A stretch of 6,554 nucleotides of DNA. Source: an uncultured Clostridium sp. (GTDB lineage: Bacteria; Bacillota; Clostridia; Peptostreptococcales; Peptostreptococcaceae). Numbering within the stretch: position 1 is the stretch's first letter; each line of letters opens with the position of its first letter. Position numbers and translations under genes: made by a program. This document shows positions 1 to 6,470 of the stretch, one piece after another. Below the pieces are notes generated by a model. That model was not told the DNA's origin. It saw only the letters and a list, made by a program, of their open reading frames with translations, and searched no databases. The DNA is taken from assembly GCA_900550335.1 (NCBI GenBank), contig URRU01000097.1, positions 1-6,554 on the forward strand. Reading direction: 5' to 3'.

Positions 1-12
1 ATTATACTTTGA

Positions 13-96
13 CTAAACATATAAATGTTCTTTCCAATTTAAAGGAAAGTTTATAGATTTCAAACTAATAATACTCTCATTATCTTCTATTTTTAG
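13..96 (-). pseudogene. Out-of-frame C-terminal remnant of the abi gene
   Basis: After the abi stop codon at 82-80, another minus-strand frame is open to a TAG at 15-13 and reads SLKSINFPLNWKEHLYV at its end. Abi_2 proteins commonly finish with a segment of the form GFPxNWxE, so this looks like the original C-terminus of the same gene. Joined to the upstream 195 residues, the total is still some 70-90 residues short of a full-length family member. The simplest reading is an internal deletion with frameshift near position 80-130 that removed the HEPN catalytic segment. The frame has no start codon or ribosome site of its own. The similarity is short and judged by eye. Confidence 0.55.
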
Positions 97-667
97 ATAA
101 ATATTTATAATTATTTGACAAAATTGAATAAGGACTCCCTTTATCTGTATATAAATTTTTAATTATTTTTGATAGCGTTCCAAATGATATGACCTCTACA
201 ACAGCCCAAATAGGTATTTCTCCTTCATGTTTATCAAAGTTATGTTTAATGAAAACATCATTAGACCTTGCTATTTCTGACGATATGCTTGATAAATTTT
301 GCCAATACTTCTTTTTATCTTTAAATACTGATGAATCTTTTAAAATTAATGGATTTCTATAAATCAACAAAGATTCTACTAATCTTACTCTTAAAGCTAC
401 TTCTATCTTTGAAATCATAGAAAAAATTACCTTTGATAGCTTTTGGTCAAAATAATATAATTTTAAAATATCTTCAAATCTAGTTCCTGGAATATATTCT
501 TTTTTATCATTCTTATAAAATTGGAATGAATAACCTCTTAAACGATAATATCCTATTGATTTCATAGCATTTTTTACATTTTCATAAGAATCTATTATCA
601 TTCCAGCATCAACATAAGATTGTATTTGTTCTGATATTGTTAATATTTGTTTAGGATATTCGTACAT
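80..667 (-). CDS. AbiF/AbiD-like Abi_2 family protein, C-terminally truncated (probable pseudogene)
   Basis: This resembles the Abi_2 family of abortive-infection proteins, HEPN-fold toxins that block phage growth. Seen, counting from the start chosen here: YYRLRGYSFQF at residues 40-50, a helical block at 64-97 (FEDILKLYYFDQ through KIEVALRVRL), and IPIWAVVEVISFGTLSK at 151-167, all typical of the family's N-terminal two thirds. Members are usually about 300 residues; this one stops at 195. No R-x4-H HEPN motif (family form RNxxAHH) is present. I start at the ATG at 667-665, because GAGGTG at 677-672 lies just upstream. An ATG 12 nt earlier (679) abuts a T-tract, overlaps that ribosome site and has none of its own. 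A structured RNA with its own promoter and terminator lies directly upstream. Family assignment is fairly sure; that the protein is inactive is inferred. Confidence 0.8.
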   Translation of the reverse strand: MYEYPKQILTISEQIQSYVDAGMIIDSYENVKNAMKSIGYYRLRGYSFQFYKNDKKEYIPGTRFEDILKLYYFDQKLSKVIFSMISKIEVALRVRLVESLLIYRNPLILKDSSVFKDKKKYWQNLSSISSEIARSNDVFIKHNFDKHEGEIPIWAVVEVISFGTLSKIIKNLYTDKGSPYSILSNNYKYLSKNRR

Positions 668-679
668 AATACACCTCAT

Positions 680-731
680 AAAAAAATCCCACCGGGTTGC
701 GCTTGAAATCAGAGGCGTGGTGGGTTCTGTT
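680..731 (-). ncRNA. AbiF-type structured RNA upstream of abi, ending in an intrinsic terminator
   Basis: Transcribed on the minus strand, this stretch forms a stem of CCCACC (724-719) with GGTGGG (693-688), followed by A and a run of seven T (686-680), which is a rho-independent terminator. The 25-nt loop contains GCGCAACCC and a possible small inner hairpin (CGC with a C bulge plus T, pairing AGCG). A structured RNA of this kind directly upstream of abi_2 genes is known as the abiF RNA motif. Such promoter, RNA, terminator and toxin order resembles type III toxin-antitoxin loci. The transcript would be about 50 nt, starting near 731. The abi gene is reached only by read-through. Assignment rests on position, structure and remembered sequence style. 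Confidence 0.65.
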
Positions 732-737
732 ACTAAT

Positions 738-766
738 ATTATAGCATAATTATTTATAATAAAGTA
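738..766 (-). promoter_or_regulatory. Extended -10 promoter for the AbiF-type RNA and abi
   Basis: On the minus strand TGCTATAAT (746-738) is a consensus -10 with the TGN extension. The -35 region 17 nt further up (TACTTT, 766-761) is weak, as is common for extended -10 promoters. Transcription would begin near 731, a few bases before the CCCACC stem of the structured RNA. Confidence 0.6.
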
Positions 767-779
767 TCTTTAAATCTAG

Positions 780-1003
780 CTTTTTACTGAATTTATATTT
801 TTAGAAATCTATTTTTTATTTTACCATACCTACTTTAATATATATTTTTCTATTATAATATTCTCCATTTTTTAACTTTATAATACAAAATTCCTTTAAA
901 ATAACTAAAAAATTTCACTAAATAAGTAAATACTGTTGAAAAAACATACTGTTTTCTCAAGACAGTATAGAAAACTATTACAAAATAACTAAAAGATTAG
1001 CAT
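780..1003. other. AT-rich non-coding spacer, no gene seen
   Basis: I see no credible coding frame in this stretch. It holds a 13-bp direct repeat AAAATAACTAAAA (about 898-910 and 982-994). It also holds a small hairpin of ATACTGT (946-952) with ACAGTAT (962-968), preceded by another TACTGTT at 931-937. Neither is placed as an obvious terminator or operator. Confidence 0.4.
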
Positions 1004-1209
1004 TTAGGGCTTTTGAAAATTTTTTCTTAGAGCTTTCTCTTTTGCTTGTGGTTATAAACAAATACCGCTCGACAATCTGCAGTCGATTTCGGCTTTAGCT
1101 TCGAGCAACTCTCGAACTAAATAAAAGAAATCGACGAAGCCTGGAGAGCGTATTGTTTATAATTGCAAGCATAAAAAGAGAGGCTCTTGAAAAAATTCAA
1201 AAGCCCCTC
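1004..1209 (-). repeat. Long imperfect inverted repeat with conserved internal-loop core (element 1)
   Basis: Two arms of about 80 nt pair almost along their whole length: 1007-1090 (from GGGCTTTTGAA through GGTTATAAACAA to TCGATTTC) with 1127-1209. The tip is a further hairpin, TTTAG-C-TTCGAG (1094-1105) with CTCGAACTAAA (1111-1121). Between outer and inner helices is an internal loop with CTCGACAATCTGCAG (1068-1082) on one side and CGAAGCCTGGAGAG (1135-1148) on the other. The same loop sequences occur in the element at 5784-5980, although its helices have different sequences. The element starts 7 nt after the engB stop, so it would be the 3' untranslated region of lon-engB. I do not recognise a named family; a structured RNA or a protein-binding hairpin are both possible. 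Confidence 0.8.
1173..1209 (-). terminator. Intrinsic terminator of the lon-engB operon
   Basis: On the minus strand, starting 7 nt after the engB stop codon, GAGGGGCTTTTGA (1209-1197) pairs with TCAAGAGCCTCTC (1190-1178). This gives a 13-bp stem with two G-T pairs and a 6-nt loop, followed by five T (1177-1173). It is also the outermost part of the right arm of the long inverted repeat, so folding of the whole element would compete with this local hairpin. Confidence 0.75.
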
Positions 1210-1215
1210 AAAATA

Positions 1216-1827
1216 CTAATCTTCAGTTATTTCGTATCCATGTTTTCTATACTGCTCAACTATTTCACTCCATAGTTCTTCTATTCCAGTTTTTTTAGAT
1301 GAAGATACAGGTATTATCTTTTCATCCTTTTCTAACTGAAGTTTCTTTCTTATCACACTTAAATGTTTTAAATACTGTCCTCTAGATATCTTATCTGCTT
1401 TTGTCGCAACAACAACACAGTCATACCCGTAGTATTTTATCCAGTCGTACATCATCTTATCGTCTGCTGTAGGTTCGTGTCTTATATCTACAAGAAGGAA
1501 TATCGCACAAAGCTCTTCCCTATCTTGAAGGTATCTCTCCATTACCTGTCCCCATTTATCCTTTTCAGACTTAGCAACCTTTGCGTATCCATACCCTGGT
1601 AAATCGACAAAGAAAAACTCCTTATTTATTAAGTAGAAGTTTATTGTTCTTGTCTTACCTGGTGTAGAACTTGTTCTAGCGAAATTTCTTCTGTTAAGTA
1701 AAGCATTTGTAAGTGATGATTTACCCACGTTAGATCTCCCAGCTAGTGCTATCTCAGGTATTCCGTCTGTAGGATACTGGTGTCTATGTACTGCACTCAT
1801 TGTTATCTCTGAGCTTCTTATTTTCAT
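1216..1827 (-). CDS. engB: Ribosome biogenesis GTP-binding protein EngB/YsxC
   Basis: A 203-residue TRAFAC-class GTPase of the YihA/YsxC family, which acts in the cytoplasm in late assembly of the large ribosomal subunit. All GTPase motifs are visible: G1 GRSNVGKSS (30-38), the G2 region [13 protein letters not shown] (52-64), G3 DLPGYG (75-80), G4 TKAD (142-145) and G5 SSSKKTG (175-181). The length matches the family's usual 195-210. The N-terminal [15 protein letters not shown] is the expected family opening and supports the start at 1827. AAGGA lies about 10 nt upstream, a slightly long spacing. The gene begins 60 nt after the lon stop with no terminator between them, so co-transcription with lon is likely, the same order as in Bacillus. 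An intrinsic terminator follows directly. Confidence 0.96.
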   Translation of the reverse strand: MKIRSSEITMSAVHRHQYPTDGIPEIALAGRSNVGKSSLTNALLNRRNFARTSSTPGKTRTINFYLINKEFFFVDLPGYGYAKVAKSEKDKWGQVMERYLQDREELCAIFLLVDIRHEPTADDKMMYDWIKYYGYDCVVVATKADKISRGQYLKHLSVIRKKLQLEKDEKIIPVSSSKKTGIEELWSEIVEQYRKHGYEITED

Positions 1828-1887
1828 ACTTTCACCGTCCTTTTCTAAAAAATATTTATAAAATATCGCAATTATTTACATCAACAA

Positions 1888-4380
1888 TTATATTAACGCT
1901 TCTTTTAAAACATCGTCCATTGTCTCAACTAATACGAATTCCATATCTTCTTTTACATTTTCTGGTATTTCGTCTAAATCAACTTCACATTCTACAGGAA
2001 GAAGTGCTTTTTTAACCCCTGCTCTATGTGCTGCTAATAATTTTTCTTTAACTCCACCAACAGGAAGCACTCTACCTCTTAGAGTTATTTCACCAGTCAT
2101 AGCTATATTTCCTGGAACTCCTCTACCTGTAAGTGCTGATATTACAGCAAGAGCCATAGTTATACCAGCTGAAGGGCCGTCTTTTGGAGTAGCTCCTTCT
2201 GGCAGATGTATATGTATATCTGTATTTTTGTAGAATTCTGGGTCTATGCCTAATTCTTCAGCTCTAGATCTTATGTATGATATACCTGCTCTAGCTGATT
2301 CTTTCATAACATCTCCTAACTGACCTGTAAGCACGATTTCTCCCTTACCTTTAAGTACGTTTACCTCTACTTCAAGAGTAACTCCACCTACTTCTGTCCA
2401 TGCAAGACCAGTTACAAGCCCTACTCTTGGCTCATCCTTAGCTAAATCGTATTTAAATACTTCTTTACCTAAGAATTCTGGAAGGTCTTCCATTTTTACA
2501 TCGTACCCTTCTAGGCTTGGATCTTCAACGTATTTTTTAGCTACTTTTCTACAAACTTTTCCTATTGTTCTTTCTAATGTTCTAACCCCTGCTTCTCTAG
2601 TGTATGAGTTTATTAATTTTCTCATAACCTCTTCGTCCATTGTAACGAATCCTTCAGCAAGTGCATTTTCTTTTATCTGTTTTGGAAGAAGGTATTTCTG
2701 AGCTATGTTTAATTTTTCTTCTTCTATATATCCAGAAATTCTTATAACTTCCATTCTGTCTAATAATGGTCTAGGTATAGTATCTAAAGTATTTGCAGTT
2801 GTTATGAATAATACTTTTGATAAATCGAAAGGTATTTCCATGTAGTGGTCTACAAATCCTTTGTTCTGTTCAGGGTCTAGCACTTCTAGCATTGCTGAAG
2901 CTGGATCTCCCTTATAATCAGATGCCATTTTATCTATTTCGTCTAGTAGGAATACTGGGTTCTTGCTGCCAGCTTCTTTCATTCCGTTGATTATTCTACC
3001 TGGAATTGCACCTACATAAGTTCTTCTATGTCCTCTTATTTCAGCCTCATCTCTAACACCACCAAGAGAAAGTCTAGTGTATTTTCTTCCTAATGCTCTA
3101 GCTACAGACTTAACTATAGATGTTTTACCAACCCCTGGAGGCCCAACAAGGCAGATTATCGGCCCTTTTGGAGCCTTAGATAATTTTCTTACTGATAAAT
3201 ATTCAAGTATTCTTTCTTTAACCTTATCTAATCCATAGTGGTCTTCATTTAATACTTCTTCAGCTTTTTTAACATCTAATTTTTCTTTAGTTTCCTTGTT
3301 CCAAGGAAGTGAGAATATCATATCTAAATAGTTTCTACTTACTGATGAGTCTGGTGCTGCTGAGCTCATTCTAGCAAATTTATCTATTTCCTTAGCTATT
3401 TTTTCTTTAGTTTCTTTTGGAGCTTTTAAAGTTTTTAGCTGTTTTCTGTATTTATCAGCTTCACTTGATGTATCTTCATCTTCTCCAAGTTCTTTCTGAA
3501 TAGCTCTCATCTGTTCTCTTAAATAATATTCTTTCTGAATTTTATTCATCTGTTTTTTAACTCTTAAAGCTATTTTTTTCTCTATCTTCATTATTTCAAC
3601 TTCTTCTAATAAGATAGTAAATATAAGCTCTAATCTGTTTTTAACATCGAATTCTTCTAATATTTCCTGTTTTTTCTCAGGTTTTAGGTAGATATTTGCA
3701 GCTATTGTATCTACTAATCTACCGTAATCGTCTATTTCTGCAAGACTTATTAATATCTCAGGAGATATTTTGTTTCCTATATTTATATAGTCCTCAAAAG
3801 CATCCATAACATTTCTAACTAATGCCTCTATTTCAACATCATTTTCTATGCTTTCAAGTTTTTCCTCTTTTGAATCTTTACTTTCTGTTGATTCTTCATC
3901 TGCATTTACTTCTTCACATGCTTCTGTTTTTTCTTCAGCACATGAATCTTTATCTTCTTCACATGCTTCTATGTTAGTTTCTACATCTAAATCTACATTT
4001 GCAAAATCTTCATCACTTAATTCAACTATTTCCTCGATTATTGCTTTGTAGTACCCTTCTTCATTATCTATTTCTTTTATAGTACCTCTTGTTACCCCCT
4101 CAACAAGTACTCTAACCGTATCTCCAGGTAATTTTATCATCTGTTTAACTTTTGATATAGTCCCAACTTTGTAGAAATCGTCCTCATCTGGATTATCTAT
4201 TTCTGGATCCTTTTGAGAAGTAAGGAATATAACCTCGTCGTTTAACATAGCTTCTTCTAAAGCTTTTAAAGACATTTCTCTACCTATATCAAAGTTTAAT
4301 ATCATATATGGGAATATTGCTAATCCTCTAAGTGGGATTACCGGTAATTCACGTTCTATTTTAGTATATTTTTTACTCAT
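1888..4380 (-). CDS. lon: ATP-dependent protease Lon (LonA type)
   Basis: An 830-residue soluble AAA+ serine protease that unfolds and degrades damaged and regulatory proteins as a hexamer. Order of parts: N-terminal LON substrate domain (from [14 protein letters not shown], about 11-250), coiled coil (about 255-300), AAA+ module with Walker A GPPGVGKT (413-420), pore loop region [10 protein letters not shown] (454-463), Walker B VFLLDEID (476-483), and a C-terminal protease domain with catalytic Ser737 in PKDGPSAG and Lys778 in GGVKEK. All key residues are present. Odd: an acidic E/D/S/K insert at about 128-180 in the N-domain carrying three cysteines (140, 147, 155), partly built by an exact 17-bp in-frame DNA repeat. 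The start is supported by GAGG 8 nt upstream. It is first in the lon-engB operon under a good sigma-A promoter. No CIRCE or CtsR site is visible. Confidence 0.98.
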   Translation of the reverse strand: MSKKYTKIERELPVIPLRGLAIFPYMILNFDIGREMSLKALEEAMLNDEVIFLTSQKDPEIDNPDEDDFYKVGTISKVKQMIKLPGDTVRVLVEGVTRGTIKEIDNEEGYYKAIIEEIVELSDEDFANVDLDVETNIEACEEDKDSCAEEKTEACEEVNADEESTESKDSKEEKLESIENDVEIEALVRNVMDAFEDYINIGNKISPEILISLAEIDDYGRLVDTIAANIYLKPEKKQEILEEFDVKNRLELIFTILLEEVEIMKIEKKIALRVKKQMNKIQKEYYLREQMRAIQKELGEDEDTSSEADKYRKQLKTLKAPKETKEKIAKEIDKFARMSSAAPDSSVSRNYLDMIFSLPWNKETKEKLDVKKAEEVLNEDHYGLDKVKERILEYLSVRKLSKAPKGPIICLVGPPGVGKTSIVKSVARALGRKYTRLSLGGVRDEAEIRGHRRTYVGAIPGRIINGMKEAGSKNPVFLLDEIDKMASDYKGDPASAMLEVLDPEQNKGFVDHYMEIPFDLSKVLFITTANTLDTIPRPLLDRMEVIRISGYIEEEKLNIAQKYLLPKQIKENALAEGFVTMDEEVMRKLINSYTREAGVRTLERTIGKVCRKVAKKYVEDPSLEGYDVKMEDLPEFLGKEVFKYDLAKDEPRVGLVTGLAWTEVGGVTLEVEVNVLKGKGEIVLTGQLGDVMKESARAGISYIRSRAEELGIDPEFYKNTDIHIHLPEGATPKDGPSAGITMALAVISALTGRGVPGNIAMTGEITLRGRVLPVGGVKEKLLAAHRAGVKKALLPVECEVDLDEIPENVKEDMEFVLVETMDDVLKEALI
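3909..3970 (-). repeat. Exact 17-bp in-frame direct repeat inside lon
   Basis: CTTCTTCACATGCTTCT occurs at 3909-3925 and again at 3954-3970 (plus-strand reading). The 45-bp offset is 15 codons, so the reading frame is kept. Both copies encode EACEE in the acidic insert of Lon, and a degenerate third copy lies between them. This points to growth of the insert by repeat duplication. Confidence 0.85.
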
Positions 4381-4425
4381 ATTCAGTTCCTCATCTCCTT
4401 TTTTAAGAATTTCACTGCTTTTACT

Positions 4426-4454
4426 ATTATATCTTTACAGATATTAATTTTCAA
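4426..4454 (-). promoter_or_regulatory. Sigma-A promoter of lon-engB with overlapping dyad
   Basis: On the minus strand TTGAAA (4454-4449), a 17-nt spacer and TATAAT (4431-4426) form a near-consensus sigma-A promoter. The start would be near 4419, leaving an untranslated leader of about 40 nt with GAGG 8 nt before the lon ATG. A perfect dyad ATATCT-N4-AGATAT (4444-4429) covers the spacer end and most of the -10 box, and might be an operator. Confidence 0.75.
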
Positions 4455-4506
4455 CCGAAAATGTTTTGAATTTTATCATTTAATAGATTATTATATCGTT
4501 TTATTG

Positions 4507-4645
4507 CCCTATTTGCAATTATTTTTTTATTGCCACATAACAGGGCTATTTACAGTTATTTTTTATTATCAGATTATACACCTATTTACAATTATTTTTA
4601 CTATCATGCCTCTATTTATTATTATACCCTATTTTATATAATATA
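4507..4645 (+). repeat. Degenerate tandem repeat of CTATTTRCARTTATTTTT
   Basis: The unit CTATTTGCAATTATTTTT begins at 4509. Variants start at 4546 (CTATTTACAGTTATTTTT) and 4582 (CTATTTACAATTATTTTT), with shorter traces at 4612 and 4629. The first three are 37 and 36 bp apart. A further CTATTTACA lies at 4716-4724, directly before the ribosome site of the first CHR gene. The repeats sit between the two divergent promoters. Their function is unknown; low complexity of AT-rich DNA could account for part of the similarity. Confidence 0.5.
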
Positions 4646-4675
4646 TTACAAAATAATATTAACTTATATATTATA

Positions 4676-4684
4676 TGATATAAT
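4676..4684 (+). promoter_or_regulatory. Extended -10 promoter for the CHR operon
   Basis: TGATATAAT (4676-4684) is a consensus -10 with a TGN extension. The -35 region is poor (ATATTA about 17 nt upstream). Transcription would start near 4691, giving a leader of about 47 nt. GATTTGAA (4692-4699) in the leader can pair with TTCAATC (4710-4716) in a weak hairpin just ahead of the AAGGAGG ribosome site. Confidence 0.55.
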
Positions 4685-4737
4685 ATAAATTGATTTGAAT
4701 TTAAAAAACTTCAATCTATTTACAAGGAGGATAAAAA

Positions 4738-5250
4738 ATGCTCAAACTTTTTTTAACATTTTTTAAAATAGGTGCATTTACTTTCGGCGGAGGTTACGCC
4801 ATGGTTCCCCTAATCCAAGATGAGCTTGTAAAAAAACAAAAGCTAGTCAATGAAGAAGAATTTCTAGACTACCTTTCTATAGCTCAAAGTTATCCCGGTG
4901 TTTTGGCAGCAAATATTTCTATACTTCTAGGATATAAAATAAATGGAATAAAAGGTGTTTTAGTTTGCCTACTTGGAGCAACTATGCCTTCATTCTGTAT
5001 AGTTATAGCTTTAGCGTATTTATATTTTGCCAACTCATCTTCTAAGATTCTCGACGGATTCTTTAGAGGTGTAAACCCAGTTGTAATCGCACTTATATTA
5101 TATTCATTCTTAAAAATGCTGGATAAACTGCCTAAGACTAAAAGAAATATGATTTTCTTAGTTGTTTCTTTTGTCGCTGTAGCATTCTTCAATATAAGTC
5201 CAATATATTTAATATTATTAGGAGGTGTATATAGCTTATGTCTAAAATAA
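4738..5250 (+). CDS. chrA: Chromate transporter family protein, single CHR domain, first subunit
   Basis: A 170-residue hydrophobic membrane protein with one CHR domain (short-chain CHR type). Seen: the signature FGGGYAMVP (16-24), the second conserved stretch AQSYPGVLAANISILLGYK (49-67), and about five to six hydrophobic segments, including 72-97, 111-127 and 138-168. Characterised CHR proteins export chromate, or are proposed to, but many clostridial homologues have no shown substrate, so chromate is only a family-based guess. In the short type two genes each encode one half, and the halves are thought to pair with opposite topology. The start has AAGGAGG (4724-4730) 7 nt upstream. The next gene overlaps its last 13 nt, showing translational coupling. 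The symbol chrA is generic. Confidence 0.88.
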   Translation: MLKLFLTFFKIGAFTFGGGYAMVPLIQDELVKKQKLVNEEEFLDYLSIAQSYPGVLAANISILLGYKINGIKGVLVCLLGATMPSFCIVIALAYLYFANSSSKILDGFFRGVNPVVIALILYSFLKMLDKLPKTKRNMIFLVVSFVAVAFFNISPIYLILLGGVYSLCLK

Positions 5251-5765
5251 TACTTCTCTTCCTAATATTCTTAAAGATTGGTGCATTCAGCTTTGGTGGA
5301 GGCTATGCGATGCTTCCATTTATACAGCAAGAATTTATCAATAAATATCACTTTATAACAAACCAGGAATTCTTGGACTTACTTGCAATATCTCAGTCAA
5401 CTCCTGGACCAATAGCAATAAATAGTGCTACATTTGTAGGTTTCAAAACTGCTGGTTTTTGGGGATCACTTGCAGCATCTGTAGGTGTTGTAATATTCTC
5501 ACTTGTAGGACTTACAATCATATCTCATTTATTGGATAAGTTTAAGGATAATAAAAAGGTCGAAAATCTTTTAATGGTACTAAGACCTATCACACTTGGA
5601 TTTATCTTGGCAGCTGCAGTATCTTCTGGTAAAGAAATTACCTGGGGACTTTATGATGTCGTTGCCTTTTTAGTGGCATTATATTTATTAAAGAAAGAAA
5701 AAGTTGGGTCAATAGCTATTGTATTTATCTTCGGAGCAATAGGTATATTAATGGCCTTTTTATAA
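5238..5765 (+). CDS. chrA: Chromate transporter family protein, single CHR domain, second subunit
   Basis: A 175-residue partner of the preceding CHR protein. It repeats the same plan: FGGGYAMLP at 19-27, SQSTPGPIAINSATFVGF at 52-69, then hydrophobic segments around 73-97, 113-130 and 138-151, with a last one at 157-174. The second motif carries TPGPIAIN where the first subunit has YPGVLAAN, the usual split between the two kinds of short CHR protein, so the pair likely makes one heteromeric transporter. The ATG at 5238 lies inside the end of the upstream gene. Its ribosome site GGAGGTG (5221-5227) is within upstream coding sequence, 10 nt away. A long inverted repeat followed by a T-tract begins about 20 nt downstream and probably ends the transcript. 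No chromate-type regulator gene is nearby. Confidence 0.88.
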   Translation: MSKIILLFLIFLKIGAFSFGGGYAMLPFIQQEFINKYHFITNQEFLDLLAISQSTPGPIAINSATFVGFKTAGFWGSLAASVGVVIFSLVGLTIISHLLDKFKDNKKVENLLMVLRPITLGFILAAAVSSGKEITWGLYDVVAFLVALYLLKKEKVGSIAIVFIFGAIGILMAFL

Positions 5766-5783
5766 ATTATAGAAAAAGAGCAA

Positions 5784-5980
5784 GGAATGTCGTAGTATTT
5801 CTATAGGCATCTACTTAATTTAATAATAACAACCTTCCTCTCCAGGTTTCGAACTTCGCCCTTTCTAAGCGTTAGCTTTTCAAACCTAACGCAAAAAGGA
5901 TGCGAAGTTCTGCAAATTGTCGAGTTCAGGTTGCATATTATCAATTAAGTAGATACCTTAGAAATAACCTACTCCATTCC
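5784..5980 (+). repeat. Long imperfect inverted repeat with conserved internal-loop core (element 2), probable CHR operon terminator
   Basis: Arms of about 75 nt pair along most of their length. GGAATG (5784-5789) pairs with CATTCC (5975-5980), and the outer helix includes ATCTACTTAATT (5809-5820) with AATTAAGTAGAT (5943-5954). Inner helices are AACTTCGC (5852-5859) with GCGAAGTT (5902-5909) and GCGTTAG (5869-5875) with CTAACGC (5886-5892). The internal loop reads CTCTCCAGGTTTCG (5838-5851) and CTGCAAATTGTCGAG (5910-5924), matching the element after engB on its opposite strand. In both places the loop has the same orientation relative to the upstream gene. TATTTTTTTA follows (5981-5990), so the element can act as an intrinsic terminator. 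No coding frame lies within. Confidence 0.8.
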
Positions 5981-5990
5981 TATTTTTTTA

Positions 5991-6277
5991 CATATTTTTA
6001 AAAAGTGCCACAAATAGTTCCAAATTACTCATAAAATAAATACCCTTAGCTTATTGTTCCCAACTTTTTCTCCTTTATAAATACAATCCTATTAAAAAGT
6101 ACACTGACATCATTTCCGTATAGAGATTGGTTTGAATATTATAAAATATATAAAACTTTAGTTTATCTTATTTTAATGCTTATACACATTTTACAAACTG
6201 CTACTATTTCGTATTTTTCAGACTAAATCTGTACTAAACTTATGATATGTTCACAAACTATTAGTTCATAAAGAAAA
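5991..6277. other. AT-rich non-coding stretch, no gene seen
   Basis: No frame here has convincing length and composition. The minus strand holds a few very short frames, including one of 14 codons at 6032-5988 and one of about a dozen codons that ends just upstream of an AAAGGAG. None resembles a known protein. It could be decayed sequence next to the insertion sequence, but I see nothing that identifies a former gene. Confidence 0.35.
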
Positions 6278-6302
6278 TATAATATAGTTTACGCAATTTG
6301 TA

Positions 6303-6339
6303 AGGGATGTCATAAGTTTATTGTCATCTCTCTTTTTTT
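6303..6339 (+). terminator. Candidate intrinsic terminator
   Basis: AGGGATG (6303-6309) pairs with CATCTCT (6325-6331) with one G-T pair, and the stem can continue weakly inward after a mismatch (C6311-G6323, A6312-T6322). Seven T follow (6333-6339). No gene lies within 500 nt upstream on this strand. It may end a short transcript from the TATAAT at 6278-6283. Confidence 0.5.
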
Positions 6340-6424
6340 ATATTTGCTAACTTTTTAAATTTTTTATTTGGTATTTTTCTTTAGGATAGTCTTAGTTTCG
6401 GAATTGGTACGATGTTAGTCCTCT

Positions 6425-6444
6425 GTTCAACAATCTGCAGAACT
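6425..6444 (+). repeat. Half-copy of the hairpin-element core, cut off at the IS end
   Basis: CAACAATCTGCAGAACTT (6427-6444 region) matches the minus strand of element 2 (CGACAATTTGCAGAACTT, 5922-5905) with two changes, and matches CGACAATCTGCAG of element 1. The match stops exactly at 6444, where the insertion sequence end is predicted. The partner motif CGAARCCTGGAGAG is not on this side. The left arm would extend back to roughly 6370. Confidence 0.55.
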
Positions 6445-6470
6445 TGAGGGGGTCCCAATTTGTTGAACTT

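Noticed and set aside
680..731. Classical type III antitoxin with tandem RNA repeats
   Set aside because: Only one structured unit is present before the toxin gene; there is no tandem array.
1004..1209. MITE or transposon interpretation of the long inverted repeats
   Set aside because: The two elements have different terminal sequences and share only the internal loop, and no target duplication is seen. A MITE family would be expected to share its ends.
1800..2015. 71-codon plus-strand open frame
   Set aside because: It lies antisense across the engB start and the lon end, has no ribosome site and no recognisable domain; both genes opposite are secure.
3848..4051. 67-codon plus-strand serine-rich open frame
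   Set aside because: It is the reverse reading of the acidic repeat region of lon; GAA and TCT-rich coding naturally leaves the antisense frame open.
4381..4460. CIRCE or CtsR heat-shock operator at lon
   Set aside because: Neither the TTAGCACTC/GAGTGCTAA repeat nor tandem GGTCAAA-type heptads are present.
4890..5192. 100-codon minus-strand open frame
   Set aside because: Fully antisense to the first CHR gene, which has family motifs and a good ribosome site.
5784..5980. Integron attC site
   Set aside because: The imperfect palindrome is reminiscent, but no RYYYAAC/GTTRRRY core sites are arranged at the ends and there is no integrase or cassette gene.
5988..6032. 14-codon minus-strand frame MSNLELFVALFKNM
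   Set aside because: Too short to judge, no strong ribosome site, no recognisable relation to a protein family.
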